DNA of 64,000 nt from Dirofilaria immitis (taxonomy: Eukaryota > Nematoda > Chromadorea > Rhabditida > Onchocercidae), in the NCBI GenBank assembly GCA_024305405.1, contig JAKNDB010000107.1:4510501-4574500 (forward strand), in the 5' to 3' direction. Made by a program: the position numbers and the translations under genes. Below, piece after piece: positions 1-11,157 of this stretch. Position 1 is the first letter of the stretch. Each line of letters begins with the position of its first letter. Under the pieces are notes generated by a model. It saw only the letters and a program-made list of their open reading frames with translations. It did no database searches and was not told where the DNA came from.

Positions 1-246
1 AATCATTATTTGGAATCATAACATTTAGTCCAATCATTGTTTACAATATCAATCCATTATGAATAAATAGTTCTAGGCATAAACATAACATGTTCTCAAT
101 ATATTGGTTGCATATGATTTCAACCTTTCACAAAACCTGCTCTGAATAATTTTTTCACATTGTATTTAAAAGACTATGATGCTTTAAAAATATTTTAGCG
201 AATCCTCTCTTTGGATCAAATTTCATTAGAAATTTTGTAAACGTAC

Positions 247-1785
247 AATAGATTCTCGAAATGATATTCGCTGCACTTTTGTTAAACAATTTTCCATTTG
301 CTCACGGCTATAAAATGGTCTCCATTCACGTGGATCACTTGTCGGAACATTAGGAAAATTCCTAAAAGCAGAAGTGCACGGATTTATGATGAAACGAAAC
401 TAATTTTGTTCCGATATCAAATAAATATTTCTTCAGTGTTACATAGAGTTGATTATCATATATAATACCCTAAATACTTCAGAAAAAGAAATTTCGTTAA
501 GTGAGGGATCTCAAAGAACGGTTCAAAGATACTGCATGAAAACATGTGGAAAAGCAAAAGAAACTTGTGAAGAACATACATGAACAATGAAGGTTTTTTC
601 CATGAATGATCTCGTTCCTCCCGATCAACTCGGTCAAAGAAATCGAGCAATTCTTCCATGACTAATCTTGAAAAATTCATTAATTAATAAGAACTATATT
701 ATACTGCTCCTATAATCTACATCAATTGCTCCGAAAATCATCAACTTTTTGATTTTCTGTTTTCATCACAAATAATTTTAGTGACCAAAATCATATGCTC
801 TAAATTTAACCCAAATAAATAATTATAAATCATTTATTGATTATAATATACCTTCCAAGTTGAAGTGTCGGATCAGTTGCATAAACAACACCAGCAAAAT
901 TTGTTTCTTCCGTAAAAACGGCAACGCGAGAAGAGACATCCAATTTGACACCAATATCGCATCCACAGAATTCATTGATGTAGAGCAAATCTACAAAGCT
1001 GTAGTTTTATCGAGACAATCAAAAATTGATAGTAAAATATTAAACGAATGAACAATAACACAGAAATGACATAGAAGAAGTCAATTTTAGCAGTAAATAA
1101 TGCGATTACTGACTTAAAAGAAAAAGGAACCTGGGCAGGATGAACTTCAAATGGCCCATCAACAAGAATATGTTCACCATATCGTTTAAGACATTGTTTT
1201 GGAGCATTTTTGGATGTACTGGTAAATTTGAAAAAGTTTACTGAAATTCGAAACCTTGAGTTCCTTAAATATATTAAGGAAGAAAATATTAGTATTAGAA
1301 AAAATCATCCATGCGACAAATATCATTCGGGAATAATGTAAATAATATATGTATCCCAACAGCGAAAAAACTTTTTAAAATAAATAAGTTTCAAAAGCTT
1401 TATTTTAAAAAAAGCAAGATGAATCAAAACTCAAAATTTGACCTTTACAAAGTGCGGATGGAAGGAATGAAGAAAGGGCATCCATATCAACAGCGCAATC
1501 TAGCAATATGCATGCCGACGACCACTTTAGCAATAAACATGGCCGATACGGTTGAGATGATAATGGTATCTACAAAGAAAGATGTGAATTACAGAGTGGA
1601 AAAGATTTGCATTACTTTACAATCCCCTTAATTCCCCAAATAAATAATTTTTGAAAATCTAGAAATTTGAATTCAACTTAATTTCCGGGAATTTATATTT
1701 AATATTATCTATATCTTTATTCTTTTACAGAAATAAAACTCATACCAATAATAATGACTAATAAATTAATACTCACTAATTGCAT
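247..1785 (-). CDS. INTS9: Integrator complex subunit 9, 5' part (partial)
   Basis: INTS9 is the catalytically inactive metallo-beta-lactamase/beta-CASP partner of INTS11 in the nuclear Integrator complex, which cleaves snRNA and paused-polymerase transcripts. Six exons join in phase on the minus strand: 1785-1777, 1569-1443, 1240-1131, 990-852, 666-580 and 361-247; the rest lies beyond the left end, because exon 6 stops at a GTACGT donor at phase 0. About 196 residues are visible. The start MQLIPLSSQPYRP, the strand ILLDCAVDM and the block YATDPTLQLGRLVMEELLDF match the human N-terminus (MLDCGLDM, YATEPTVQIGRLLMEEL). As in the family, no HxHxDH metal motif is present. Exon 4 carries a one-base frame break in an A5 run at 914-918: the reading VDAILVSNWMSLLALPF must shift to TEETNFAGVVYATDPT. 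The exon 5 acceptor is the unusual TTTTTCAAG. The identity is firm; the break is probably a sequencing deletion. Confidence 0.9.
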
Positions 1786-3091
1786 AGTATCAGTCTTTTC
1801 CGATATTAAATGCTACTTTTTATTGGTTTCCCGTAAATTAAAGATCTGAAAAAAATTAAATATCACCCATCGACAAGCGTTGTTAATAAAATTTACGTAC
1901 AATACGCCACACTTTCATTTCGAACAAATTCCATTTTTCAAAAGATATTCCCTATTTTCAAAATTTCATAAGTTTTAGCGCATGCATATGTATGTATAAT
2001 TTGTTTCTTAAAATTTAATATTAACATTATTTATGCTAAAATGATTAAATTTCAACATCGTTTATATTATTCTGACAACGATCATTGCTTCGTTAAGAAA
2101 TTAAACCGTTAATTAATAAAAATATTATTAATTAAATAATTAACTATCAATTAATATGTCTGGAACTGGACTGAAAAAATGCTATCAAGAAATAATTACC
2201 ATTAACCTCATTAATTAATTTTTTTATTCGCAACACTATTATCTATAAAACTTCCTAATAATAAAACAAGTTACTGATGCAATTTTTGTCACTATCGAAT
2301 ATCATAAATCTCATCCGCAACCTCGAAAAAACTAACCCGGAAACTCTAGAGTATCTCAGAAACCTCCCATCTCCATCAATCGCATCTCGCACATAAGCCA
2401 ACTATGAATGGGTCGAAAAAATCTCGTTGAAGCATTGGCGGTATTACTTTATCACTTGCTTAGCAGTACCGAGATATAATAATCCGTGTTATCGTAGTCT
2501 TTATTAATTTGTCAGCTTATCAGTCATCGATTTATTTGCAATTCAATCTCTTTTCCATTTTTATTTCCAATTCTTTTTCAATTTCTTTATGACACTATCT
2601 AATGTAATCACTTCATGTGCTCCTAAGTTAATTTCACTTTTTATTTATGATTATTCATATTAAGTCTTCCGGTTTCTATTTATAATTTAGTAAATTTTGG
2701 AAAATTTTGATGAAAACCTATTCGAATGTTGTTTGCTGCTTCTCCGAATATAGCCAATATAATATTTCCTCATTTTTACATAATTTAATTATTTCTTTCA
2801 ATTTTTTAACACACTTAACACACTTACTTCTCAGTTAGATTGTTACATAAATTCTGCGCCGTTTCTCTTTTCTTCCTTTTACTTTGATATTAGTGGAAGT
2901 CTCGCGTTAATTAATCTATTGATCTTATCATTGATACTTCATACCCAACCAAATCAAAACTAATTACTGGCTAAAAATGTGTCTAATTTAACTTGCTTTC
3001 GAAAAGCTAAAGTAATTGTAATTCAAAAGTTGTACATATAGAGCAGTATCATCACATGCATAGTGATAGTCAATTGATAAGAACATTTCAG
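1786..3091. promoter_or_regulatory. Divergent intergenic region between INTS9 and MTRES1-like gene
   Basis: This is about 1.3 kb of AT-rich sequence between two divergently transcribed genes, so it should hold both promoters. I see no coding exon. A slightly GC-richer stretch near 2330-2510 stands out from its surroundings, but I could not match it to a known small RNA. Its role as a promoter is inferred only from position. Confidence 0.4.
3084..3091 (+). promoter_or_regulatory. Probable spliced-leader trans-splice acceptor (MTRES1-like)
   Basis: CATTTCAG sits immediately before the ATG at 3092 with no upstream donor or exon that would make a cis intron in phase. In nematodes this arrangement usually marks trans-splicing of a spliced leader. 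This is inferred from the motif and its position. Confidence 0.5.
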
Positions 3092-4239
3092 ATGACAACT
3101 TTAGCAACATCAAGAACTGCACAGCTGTTACGGTCACATCATTCTTCGGATTGCGGTATTATGCTACGTAAATTCCAAACATTCGCAAGACTTCGCACAA
3201 ATCATCGATGGCCAAAAATAAATACTGATATTGAAGTAGTTGACGATGGCTTACCGAAAGATTATAGATTACAAGTTTTCAAACTGAGCAGTCGGCGGCT
3301 CGATTCTATTGTTTGCAAAGCAACTGGGAAGGGACGAGGGTTCGTACTCTTTTTTCATTTTTGATCTAGTTACCATTAACGAAGCTGAATAAGTTCAGGT
3401 TTAAATTATAATTTTGATTACTTCACTAGTTCCTTTTGCTTAAGTGTAATTACAAATAATGCGCCATACACTACAGCATATGCGAACTTCTTGTATCCAT
3501 AGCTTTAGGAGAAGTGGTAGCGTTATTAGTAGTAAAAAATAAACTTATTAATAAAGACTTTGAAATTAATTAAATTGAAAAATTGATTCTAGACAAGCCG
3601 AAAAGATGATTCTGACGGGTAAAGTGCAGGTAAACGAGGAAAATATACCGAAGAAAGCAGCTTATTATGTAAGGATTTGACCTTAAATGTTGTTATGGAT
3701 AACTGATTAATAAGCACTTATTGTGAACAGATCAGCATTGTCTATCTGTTTTCAAAAATATTCTCGCATTCAGGAAAACTTTTATGAGAAACCTTAAGTA
3801 GAAATCGAGGAAGTTAAAATTGCTTAACAGAACGAAAATATGTTAAACTTAATTGAACTGTGCTATTTCTAATAAGTTGCTAAAATTGTTATTTTATTTA
3901 GAAAAGTCAATAGAGGTTCCCAGTTTCTCGTAGAATTCATTTACATGGTTCAAAAATGCAAATCAATTCAATATATATTATCGTCCCTGTCGATAAACTT
4001 TATTTAAAGAAAAAAAGATTCTGTCAAAAGTCAAAAAGTTGGAAATAATGGTGTGAGAACTATAGGTACAGGAGAATGACATAATTGATATATGGAAGCA
4101 ACCAGTGGAAGGTAATACGAAATTTGCTGAGGTTCATAGGATCGAGATAATCAATTACACGTTAACTGAACAAGGCTATGATATCAATTTGAAATCATGG
4201 AAAAACTTTTATGTACAAAATTGGTGTGATAGGAAATAA
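3092..4239 (+). CDS. MTRES1/C6orf203-like mitochondrial S4-domain RNA-binding protein
   Basis: The human homologue, mitochondrial transcription rescue factor 1, binds mitochondrial RNA and ribosome-associated complexes through an S4-like fold. Three exons join in phase: 3092-3339, 3593-3668 and 4066-4239, ending in TAA, for 165 residues. The N-terminus (MTTLATSRTAQLLRSHHSS) is basic and serine-rich, as expected for a mitochondrial presequence. The S4 core runs from YRLQVFKLSSRRLDSIV through AEKMILTGKVQVNEENIPKK to VQENDIIDIWK, matching the human pattern of a basic helix followed by G-x-(V/L)-x-(V/L)-N-E-E. I chose Met 3092 because it directly follows CATTTCAG, a likely spliced-leader acceptor; an in-frame Met at 3056 would add 12 residues. 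AATAAA overlaps the stop codon (4235-4240). All phases fit with no frame break. Orthology is inferred from the S4 core and could instead be to a paralogous S4 protein. Confidence 0.78.
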
Positions 4240-4750
4240 ACTATAGTCTCATCAGTTATACTAATGCAAAATTTTCAGAGCGCTCTTTTGATTTATATCA
4301 GCATGTGAGAAACCTTCTTATATGCTAAGCAGAAAGTTTTCCGAGAATTTTCTGAGATATCCATGCATCATACTAAAATTTCGTTGCTTTTTTTTCCAAT
4401 TCCGTCTTAAATAGTGAATTTTTAATACGAAACTTTATCAATCCTTATTTCCTTTCTTACTCCGAATTTTAGTAAGAGTCTTTTGTAATGTTATAATCGC
4501 TTTGAATATTTGAAAAAAACTTTGGCATGTATAGACAATATGTAATGAACTCATGCTTCAGTGCTTTAAGCAAGATCAAATCTTCTGCGAATCTGCGTTT
4601 TAATTCATTTTTTTCATTGTTTGTCATTCTTTGCTCTTTTGTCTTCGCTTTATTTTACTTTAGACTTCTTAGAAAATTTATTTTATTCCCGGTATGATCC
4701 TAATTTCAAACTTAAAAGTTTTCGTAAATGCTTGAAGTAATAAATAAATA

Positions 4751-4903
4751 TCTGCAAACCGATGATTATCTGAGTTAATGTAAATAGTGATGAATTACAA
4801 TCGAAGTTACTGTTGATTGATTATCTGCGAAATGATGATTATTGGAGTTAATGTAAATAATGATGAATTCCTATGCTTCCATTATAATCGAAGTTAATGT
4901 TGA
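4751..4903 (+). repeat. Two diverged direct repeat units
   Basis: Unit 1 (4751-4816) and unit 2 (4824-4903) both begin TCTGC(A/G)AA, run through a shared GATGATTAT...GAGTTAATGTAAATA(G/A)TGATGAATT core and end with AATCGAAGTTA(C/A)TGTTGA. Unit 2 carries about 16 extra bases starting at 4870, which form most of one arm of the neighbouring hairpin. Confidence 0.75.
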
Positions 4904-4941
4904 CTAATAACAGTAACTTCGATTGTAATGGAAGCATAAGA
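4869..4941. repeat. 31-bp imperfect inverted repeat (hairpin)
   Basis: The left arm 4869-4899 and right arm 4911-4941 are reverse complements over 31 bases with three mismatches, separated by an 11-base loop. The arms centre on ATGCTTCCATTA and its complement. No homology is recognised; it could be a small foldback element or part of a transcribed hairpin in the 3' region of either neighbour. Confidence 0.8.
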
Positions 4942-5269
4942 ATTAATAGTTTAACTAAGACTTTAAAGAAAGCTAAGAAGCCACATTATTTTAAAAGAAT
5001 AATAGTATGAATGATTTCCTAACCACGATTTCCAATGTTACGCGTGAAATCCTATGGCATTCGCATTTCATTGTAGATTGTCCTATTTCATGCCATAATC
5101 TATCCTGATGGCTATTCATAAAAATATTGGAAATTCTAATATTTACAAAGAAAATTATATGAACAGAATAATCTATAAATAAAACAAAGTGACGCTCACG
5201 GAAAACTGTACTGGACACATAATTAAAAATCATTTCGGCACTGAATCATCATGGCTTCCTAATTTCCCA

Positions 5270-8200
5270 TTAATTGCTGTCATCAATTAAATTGTTTAAA
5301 GCTTCTCGCAAAAGCTTTTCATCATTACGCAACTGATCATGGCATTTCTGCAATATAATGAATCGATTCAATATCACAAACTCATAATTTCTAGGAGAAA
5401 GTATTATTGGTTCCTTGACTCCCATCTAGAAGAAACAATTACTTGGAAAACTTTTAAAAGGAAAATAAGGTCATCACCATAAAATTTAAAGCAATACACC
5501 TTAAGATGTTCCCATTGTTCGACTAAAGTCGAGAATTTCACTGCCACTTCATTCACAATCTTCTTCTTTGCTTCATCAGATTCAATTTGTAAAGATTGCA
5601 ACGTTTTTCGTGCTTCCGCAAGCTGCTCATGCATAGAAAGCTAGAATTACAATCAAGAGAGCCTAATTTCATTTTACTATTTGCTTACCATAACATATGG
5701 ACATACCATTATCAAAAACAATCTATTAATAGCCGAATAATCCAAAAAGTGTTATTAGGAGATCAACAATGATAGAAATGAAAAATAATAACTTGAATTC
5801 CAAGTAAATTGGCCATAAAGAAAATCTAATAATGAAAAACTCTTACTTTTCCATTACGGAAAGCATGCAAGCTATCAAGTTCATTCTGCGCTACATCCAC
5901 CTCCAATGATAGTTTTTGACGTTCGTCTTCCCAGTCCTCACGTTTGAATGCAAAATCATGCGACTAAAAATTCATTAAAAATTCAGTTTTGTGCTCAACA
6001 AGTTTTCCTAAATTATATTAGAAACTCATCGGAATAGAAACGTACTATTTTCGAAACTTGTCGTTGAACGTGTTTCAAATTTTCTACTAGAACTGCTTCC
6101 TTTTGTTTTAGCTCAGCAACATCCTGATTAATTGTTATTAGTTCGTCTTCTATATTTTTAATCCAACCGTTAATTTTGTCGCTAACACCACTGAGCTTTT
6201 CCTGTAAATAATTTTAAATACTTTATTCATTTCAGCGTCTTTCTTTATCAATTAAAGTCAATCTGCCATATGTAAAGGTGGGAAAATTCCTCAAAAGCGA
6301 CTGGGCAATTGAATAAAGATAAATATCAAAAGTTTTGATTTTTTTAATAAATACCAGAAGTTTTGATTTTTAAAAGAAACTAATGCAAATGTAAAGAAAT
6401 TAAATACAAATATCAAAAAGAAAACGCCATGTTCGAAGAACTGAATTTGATATCTATGTCCTCCCCGGTTAATGTTGTCTCGTGAAGAAAATGTAAAATT
6501 TCCGAATACATCGGCAGTTTTGCAAGATTCATACTATAATTAATCGGATATAATAACAGAAGTTGTCGTCAGGCATAATCGAGAATAAAAATACTAAGCA
6601 CTTCAATTTCGTTGATAAGTTCCGGGAAATGGGGTTCATTCGGAGAATGTTGATCCAAAATAGCAAGAAACGGATCGTAAGTCCCATGCACCGTTCTGCT
6701 TATATCCTCAAAGGCCCTGATGAATACCCGATAATGTTCACGCAACTGTAATACTTTGTATATCGTGCAGTAAAATTAGGTTTTCGAAATATACAAATAG
6801 CAAATCTTTTCCTTCAACAAAATTTTTAAAATTGTTACAATCATCAATGAAGAGGTCTCAGGAAATTTTCTAATGAATTATCTTTACAAGGACATCACAC
6901 CAGTTAAATACACTATTGTTGCGGATTTTTAAAAAGGGAAAAAGTTTCCATTGGAATTTATAAAACACTACACTGAAATATAAAATGAGTTCAATGTACC
7001 CTGCTTTTTCCTTAAATTTCTATTTCTGAATTATGTTATTATCTTTAATATGATATAAGTAGCTTTAGCAAGAAAAGAAAAAAATAAGAATCAGCGAACC
7101 TGAGAAGCTTCTTTGAAATTGATGGAAAGAACTGCATCATTTTCGAGTTCAATATTTTGTCGCTCCTTATTTGCTATCTCAATTTGAGCTTTGACCTAAA
7201 ATATCTCTTTCTTAAATAACTGTATAAAAATAATTTATTTCGAAATATTAACTCCTGTTACTAAGACACCCAACTTTTCTTTTCATTTCTCATCATTTAT
7301 TTTGAATAAAAAACCAATTATGAATAACATAACAGAGCCATCATTTCCTTAGGAGCTGAATCGCTGTATGTCACAGCGATCAATAAAAGATTTCTAAAAT
7401 ATAGCGTAAAATAATGTAGCTTTTTATTTAGAGGATCATTTGATATTCTCTTCCTTTTCCCTCCCTATAAAAACAGTCATAATGAAACTGACCTCTTCTT
7501 TTCGAGCCCGAAGAGCTCTTGCTTCCTCACCGGTCATTGACTGCGCTGCTAACTGCTTTTCTTTGACAATAAGTTTTTCTTTTAAGCTAACAATCATCAC
7601 ATTGTGCTGCTGAATCTTATCTACCAAGTTTTCCTATAATGCAATTATATATTTAAAAAAAAAAAGGAACTAATTACGGTCTATCAGAAATACATATTTT
7701 TCTACAAATTACTAAAAAATCACATTGTATTAAAGAAGAAAAAATTAACATTTTTCTTTTTTCTTCATTAAGTCTTTCTTGTTGTTCATCTCTGAATGTC
7801 TGCAATCTTCCCAAATCTTCTTTCAATATTTTAGCATTCATTTGAAGCTCATCAAGCTCCCCTGAAAATATTAAATCTATATATCAATGAATCTGCAACA
7901 TTCAATTTTAAATTTCGAGATTTATTACTAACAATCTCAATCTTTTCTTCAACAGATCCCTGATAAGGATGCATTAAATCCAAAGCTTTTGAAAAAGAAT
8001 AACATAATAGAGTCACGATCATTTCCTTAATCGCTGTATGTCACAGCGATCAATAAAAGATTTCTAAAATATAGCGTAAAATAATGAAAACATGCCTTAT
8101 CTTTACACAATTCTGCGATTTCATCTGTTAGAGTAACAATCTGCGCGTCCATTTCAATCTCTTGTTGCGCAATATCTTCATTTTCTTCTGAAATTCATAA

Positions 8201-11157
8201 CTAACGAATTCTACTCGTCAAGTTGAGAATCACAAAGTGCTTCAATTTAAAAACCATAAAATTTTCGAAATTTATACAATTAGGCTTGAATATAAATAGC
8301 TGAAAATTCGAAATTTAAAAAGTCTAAAGATCATCATATTTTGAGACTTGGATATGCTGGCGATTCCAATCATAAAATTATCTACAAATTGGGATCTTTA
8401 TTCGAAAAACAAAGCAGAGTCATAGTGAAGTCAAAACTAATGCATTTAGACTTACCAATAAGTTGAAAGAGGACATTGTTCTCATCTTTGTAATTGTCCA
8501 TAGTAAGTCCCAATTGTGGATTACTGCAGTATTTCTTATAACATCGAACTGTATAGCCATAAGCCAACTAAAACAATCAAATGAACTTTTTCATTTCTAA
8601 AACAAGTTATCCATCATGCATCATGCATATATTTACATTTTCTCAAATATGTTTTAGTGATTAAGATCAAATATAAAGGAGCTTGGTTTATTCAAATATT
8701 AGTTGATAAAAATGGATCGTATTCACTTCGTAAGAACTTAGTGAACGAAAAATCAAACCATCACAATAACTTTACTTTTTTCTTTTTTACTAAACACACT
8801 ATCCTATGAAAACAAAATGTCCAAATAGATTCATATGATAATGAACTGTGAAGTTATGCAATCTATCAGTTCTCGAAGAGGGAATAAATAAAAACATTAA
8901 GCAACCCACCGATCTTCGCTGACCATCTCCTTCTTCATTAGCAAGAAGCAAATCTTGTGGTGATATTTCTGCAACCATCTGCAAAATAAAGCACGAAAAA
9001 TTAAGGATTTCACCAAAAACATAAATATCTTGATTCAACAGTGCTGAATCTCAAAATCCGACGATATACGATACGATTTAGTATGTATTCGTTGTAGCCA
9101 CAATAATACGAAATCCATATACTCGAAAGTAATTTAATAATCTTCATCTGATTTGATTTTATTAATCTTGTCCAAACGAATTTAACTAATCATCCAACAA
9201 ATAACCTTACTTGAATCAAATCTATCAACCAAGTAATAGCTCCAAGCAAATGTGGCATAGTATGCGCTGCACCGATGGTTTGCATAGTAGAGGGCTTCAG
9301 CTGGACTGGATAACCTAAGACGCGAAAAAGACGAGGCATCTAGAAAAAAATAAAAAAACGTTTTATATAGTGGGTCATAAGACTGAAATCACATAATTTG
9401 CATATTCAAAAGTTAAAATATTAATCCTGGATTAATTTTTCCCTCTATAAGTTACTTTACCCAGAACTTTCAGATGATGAAGAGAATCGCATTATGACCG
9501 ACAAATAAAATCACTTAAAACCATCTCTCAGCAAAAGGAATGAGACATGAAAATAAATCATTGAGAATGGAAAACAAAGTACAAAATTTTTGTTCTAATG
9601 TAAAATTTACTTCGTCTTCAATCTTTTGTAGAAAAAATTTGGTGCCAAATGCTGAAAGATGAATTCAAACATCTGCGCAAATTCTGCCTTCGTCGGACTT
9701 TTGACAAGTTTATCGCTGGTTTGAGAATAATTTACATCAAGCAGATATTGTAAAACCTTAACAATTGCAAATTCAAAACTCTGAAATGTCTTTCATTTTC
9801 GTGAGTAAAGCACATCTTTCAATATATAATCGAAATGTGCGCATAAACTTCCGGAAAAAAAACTTATAGTGAAATCTATTATACCACATGGCTAAACCCA
9901 TCGACGATCAGACTTTTAATAACTTTTACTGAATATTGTTGAACATCAGAGAAACAATATTATCTTAATCTTTAAACTTCACGAAATATAATCTGTTAGG
10001 TCCAGAACACACTCTCAGGTTAATTTCGTGACAGCACCAGGAATAATTATTTGTTTCTTTAATGAAGGGATGAAGTTTTGAATAACTTTTTCAAGTTATA
10101 TTAATTGATATCAAGAAACATTAATTGATACTATGAAAAGAGAAAAAAGAAACTGTAAGGAACATTACTTTGCGCTGCATTTGTTGCTGAACATGACGGT
10201 CACCGAGATTGCGAGAATCCTTAAAGACGCCAGGATTTGTCATTGATTTGAAAAATGAGCTACTTCGCCTGAAGGTAACAAATTTGAGCATAGTTCATCA
10301 TTATTTTATTTTCCCTTACTGCAATATTCACTACAACATCTAAAATTTAAAAAAATAAAAGACAGACTTTGATGCTGTAGAAGGTACACCACTCATTGCC
10401 AAACTATATCGTTTTTCACTATTTGCACCGCTATAAGAAATCTTATAAGTTTTAATTAAATATAGATAATTTCAAAGATAAAGGATTTTTTATTTTTATA
10501 TTTCAACCATCTTTGACGCTGTGTATAAGGAATATATGCTATTTCTTCAGTGATTAATTCTTATGGTACAGGTAAATCTGCGTCAGTCAATTGAAATAGC
10601 TATTTCGCATAATATCGTCACATGAATCACATGCGCTGGAGGAGAATGAGTGTATTTGCAAAGAAAAATATAATATCTGAAATTTAAAGTTATTTTATAC
10701 ATTTAAAAGGTTAATACATTCATTTACATTAGTATTCTGAATTCTATAATATTATAAATTTTAAGATGATGTACTACATACCTTCTTGAAGATCGCAATG
10801 ATGAATGTCCCACGTGTGGTGGTCCATGTCCACTCACAGGTGTATGAGGAATGGATAATCGCTGTGCTGAGTTGTTAACCTGAAAGAAAAATCCCTACAC
10901 TAACTTTAATGATTTATATATTTTATTCAATTTCTACCAATTCTACTTTCTAAATAAGTTCCACCGAATAAACCTGTGCTTATGCTAAATTAACCTTACG
11001 TGATGATGTATGTAAAATAATTATTTATGCAAGCAACGAATAGTAAACATTGCTAGTTTAAAAATTCCATTATTCCATGTTGATGTAATATAATTTGAAA
11101 AAAAAAAAAAAAAAAGCATGCCTGTGGTAGAAACGATGCTCGATTAGAACCAAACAT
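5270..11157 (-). CDS. NDC80: Kinetochore protein NDC80 (HEC1)
   Basis: NDC80 is the microtubule-binding subunit of the Ndc80 kinetochore complex. Nineteen minus-strand exons are proposed: 11157-11122, 10879-10782, 10430-10368, 10268-10169, 9780-9611, 9339-9211, 8978-8910, 8567-8456, 8187-8107, 7985-7929, 7861-7750, 7633-7493, 7195-7100, 6745-6602, 6533-6426, 6201-6046, 5963-5847, 5640-5500 and 5347-5270, about 669 residues. After a basic, Ser-rich tail (about 1-98) comes the calponin-homology domain with VLGYPVQLKPSTMQTIGA, then HTMPHLLGAITWLIDLIQ, closely matching the human LGYPFALSKSSM...[20 protein letters not shown]; the rest is coiled coil. Exon 9780-9611 loses one base in an A6 run (9632-9637), between APNFFY and LQKIEDE. 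Exon 7861-7750 also needs one extra base to keep phase. The first exon uses a GC donor and is the least certain. Exons at 6745-6426 fit by phase but are weakly conserved. The C-terminus ends LREALNNLIDDSN. Confidence 0.9.
7322..7416 (+). repeat. NDC80 intronic repeat, copy A
   Basis: This 95-bp segment lies in the intron between exons 7633-7493 and 7195-7100. It shares a 54-base block with no mismatches (TCGCTGTATG... to ...TAAAATAATG) with copy B, plus a flanking more diverged block starting GAATAACATAA. It includes the stem ATCGCTGT/ACAGCGAT around the 5-base loop ATGTC. Compared with copy B it has an 8-base insertion near 7351. Confidence 0.9.
7997..8086 (+). repeat. NDC80 intronic repeat, copy B
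   Basis: This is the second copy, in direct orientation, in the intron between exons 8187-8107 and 7985-7929, about 670 bp from copy A. It fills most of that short intron: its left edge is about 11 bp from the acceptor side and its right edge about 20 bp from the donor side. The same 8-bp stem with ATGTC loop is present. Confidence 0.9.

Larger units (their letters stand above)
4240..5269. other. Convergent spacer between MTRES1-like gene and NDC80
   Basis: About 1 kb separates the two convergent 3' ends. No exon is visible. It contains a short direct repeat (4751-4816 and 4824-4903) and a long imperfect hairpin (4869-4941), described separately. Confidence 0.5.

Noticed and set aside
1311..1631. 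106-codon plus-strand open frame
   Set aside because: It is antisense to INTS9 exon 2, whose minus-strand reading is clearly conserved.
2330..2510. Possible small structured RNA in the INTS9/MTRES1 spacer
   Set aside because: I compared it by eye with spliced-leader RNA and U1-U6 motifs and found no convincing match.
6563..6751. Plus-strand open frame within the NDC80 locus
   Set aside because: It is the antisense shadow of a phase-compatible NDC80 exon (6745-6602).
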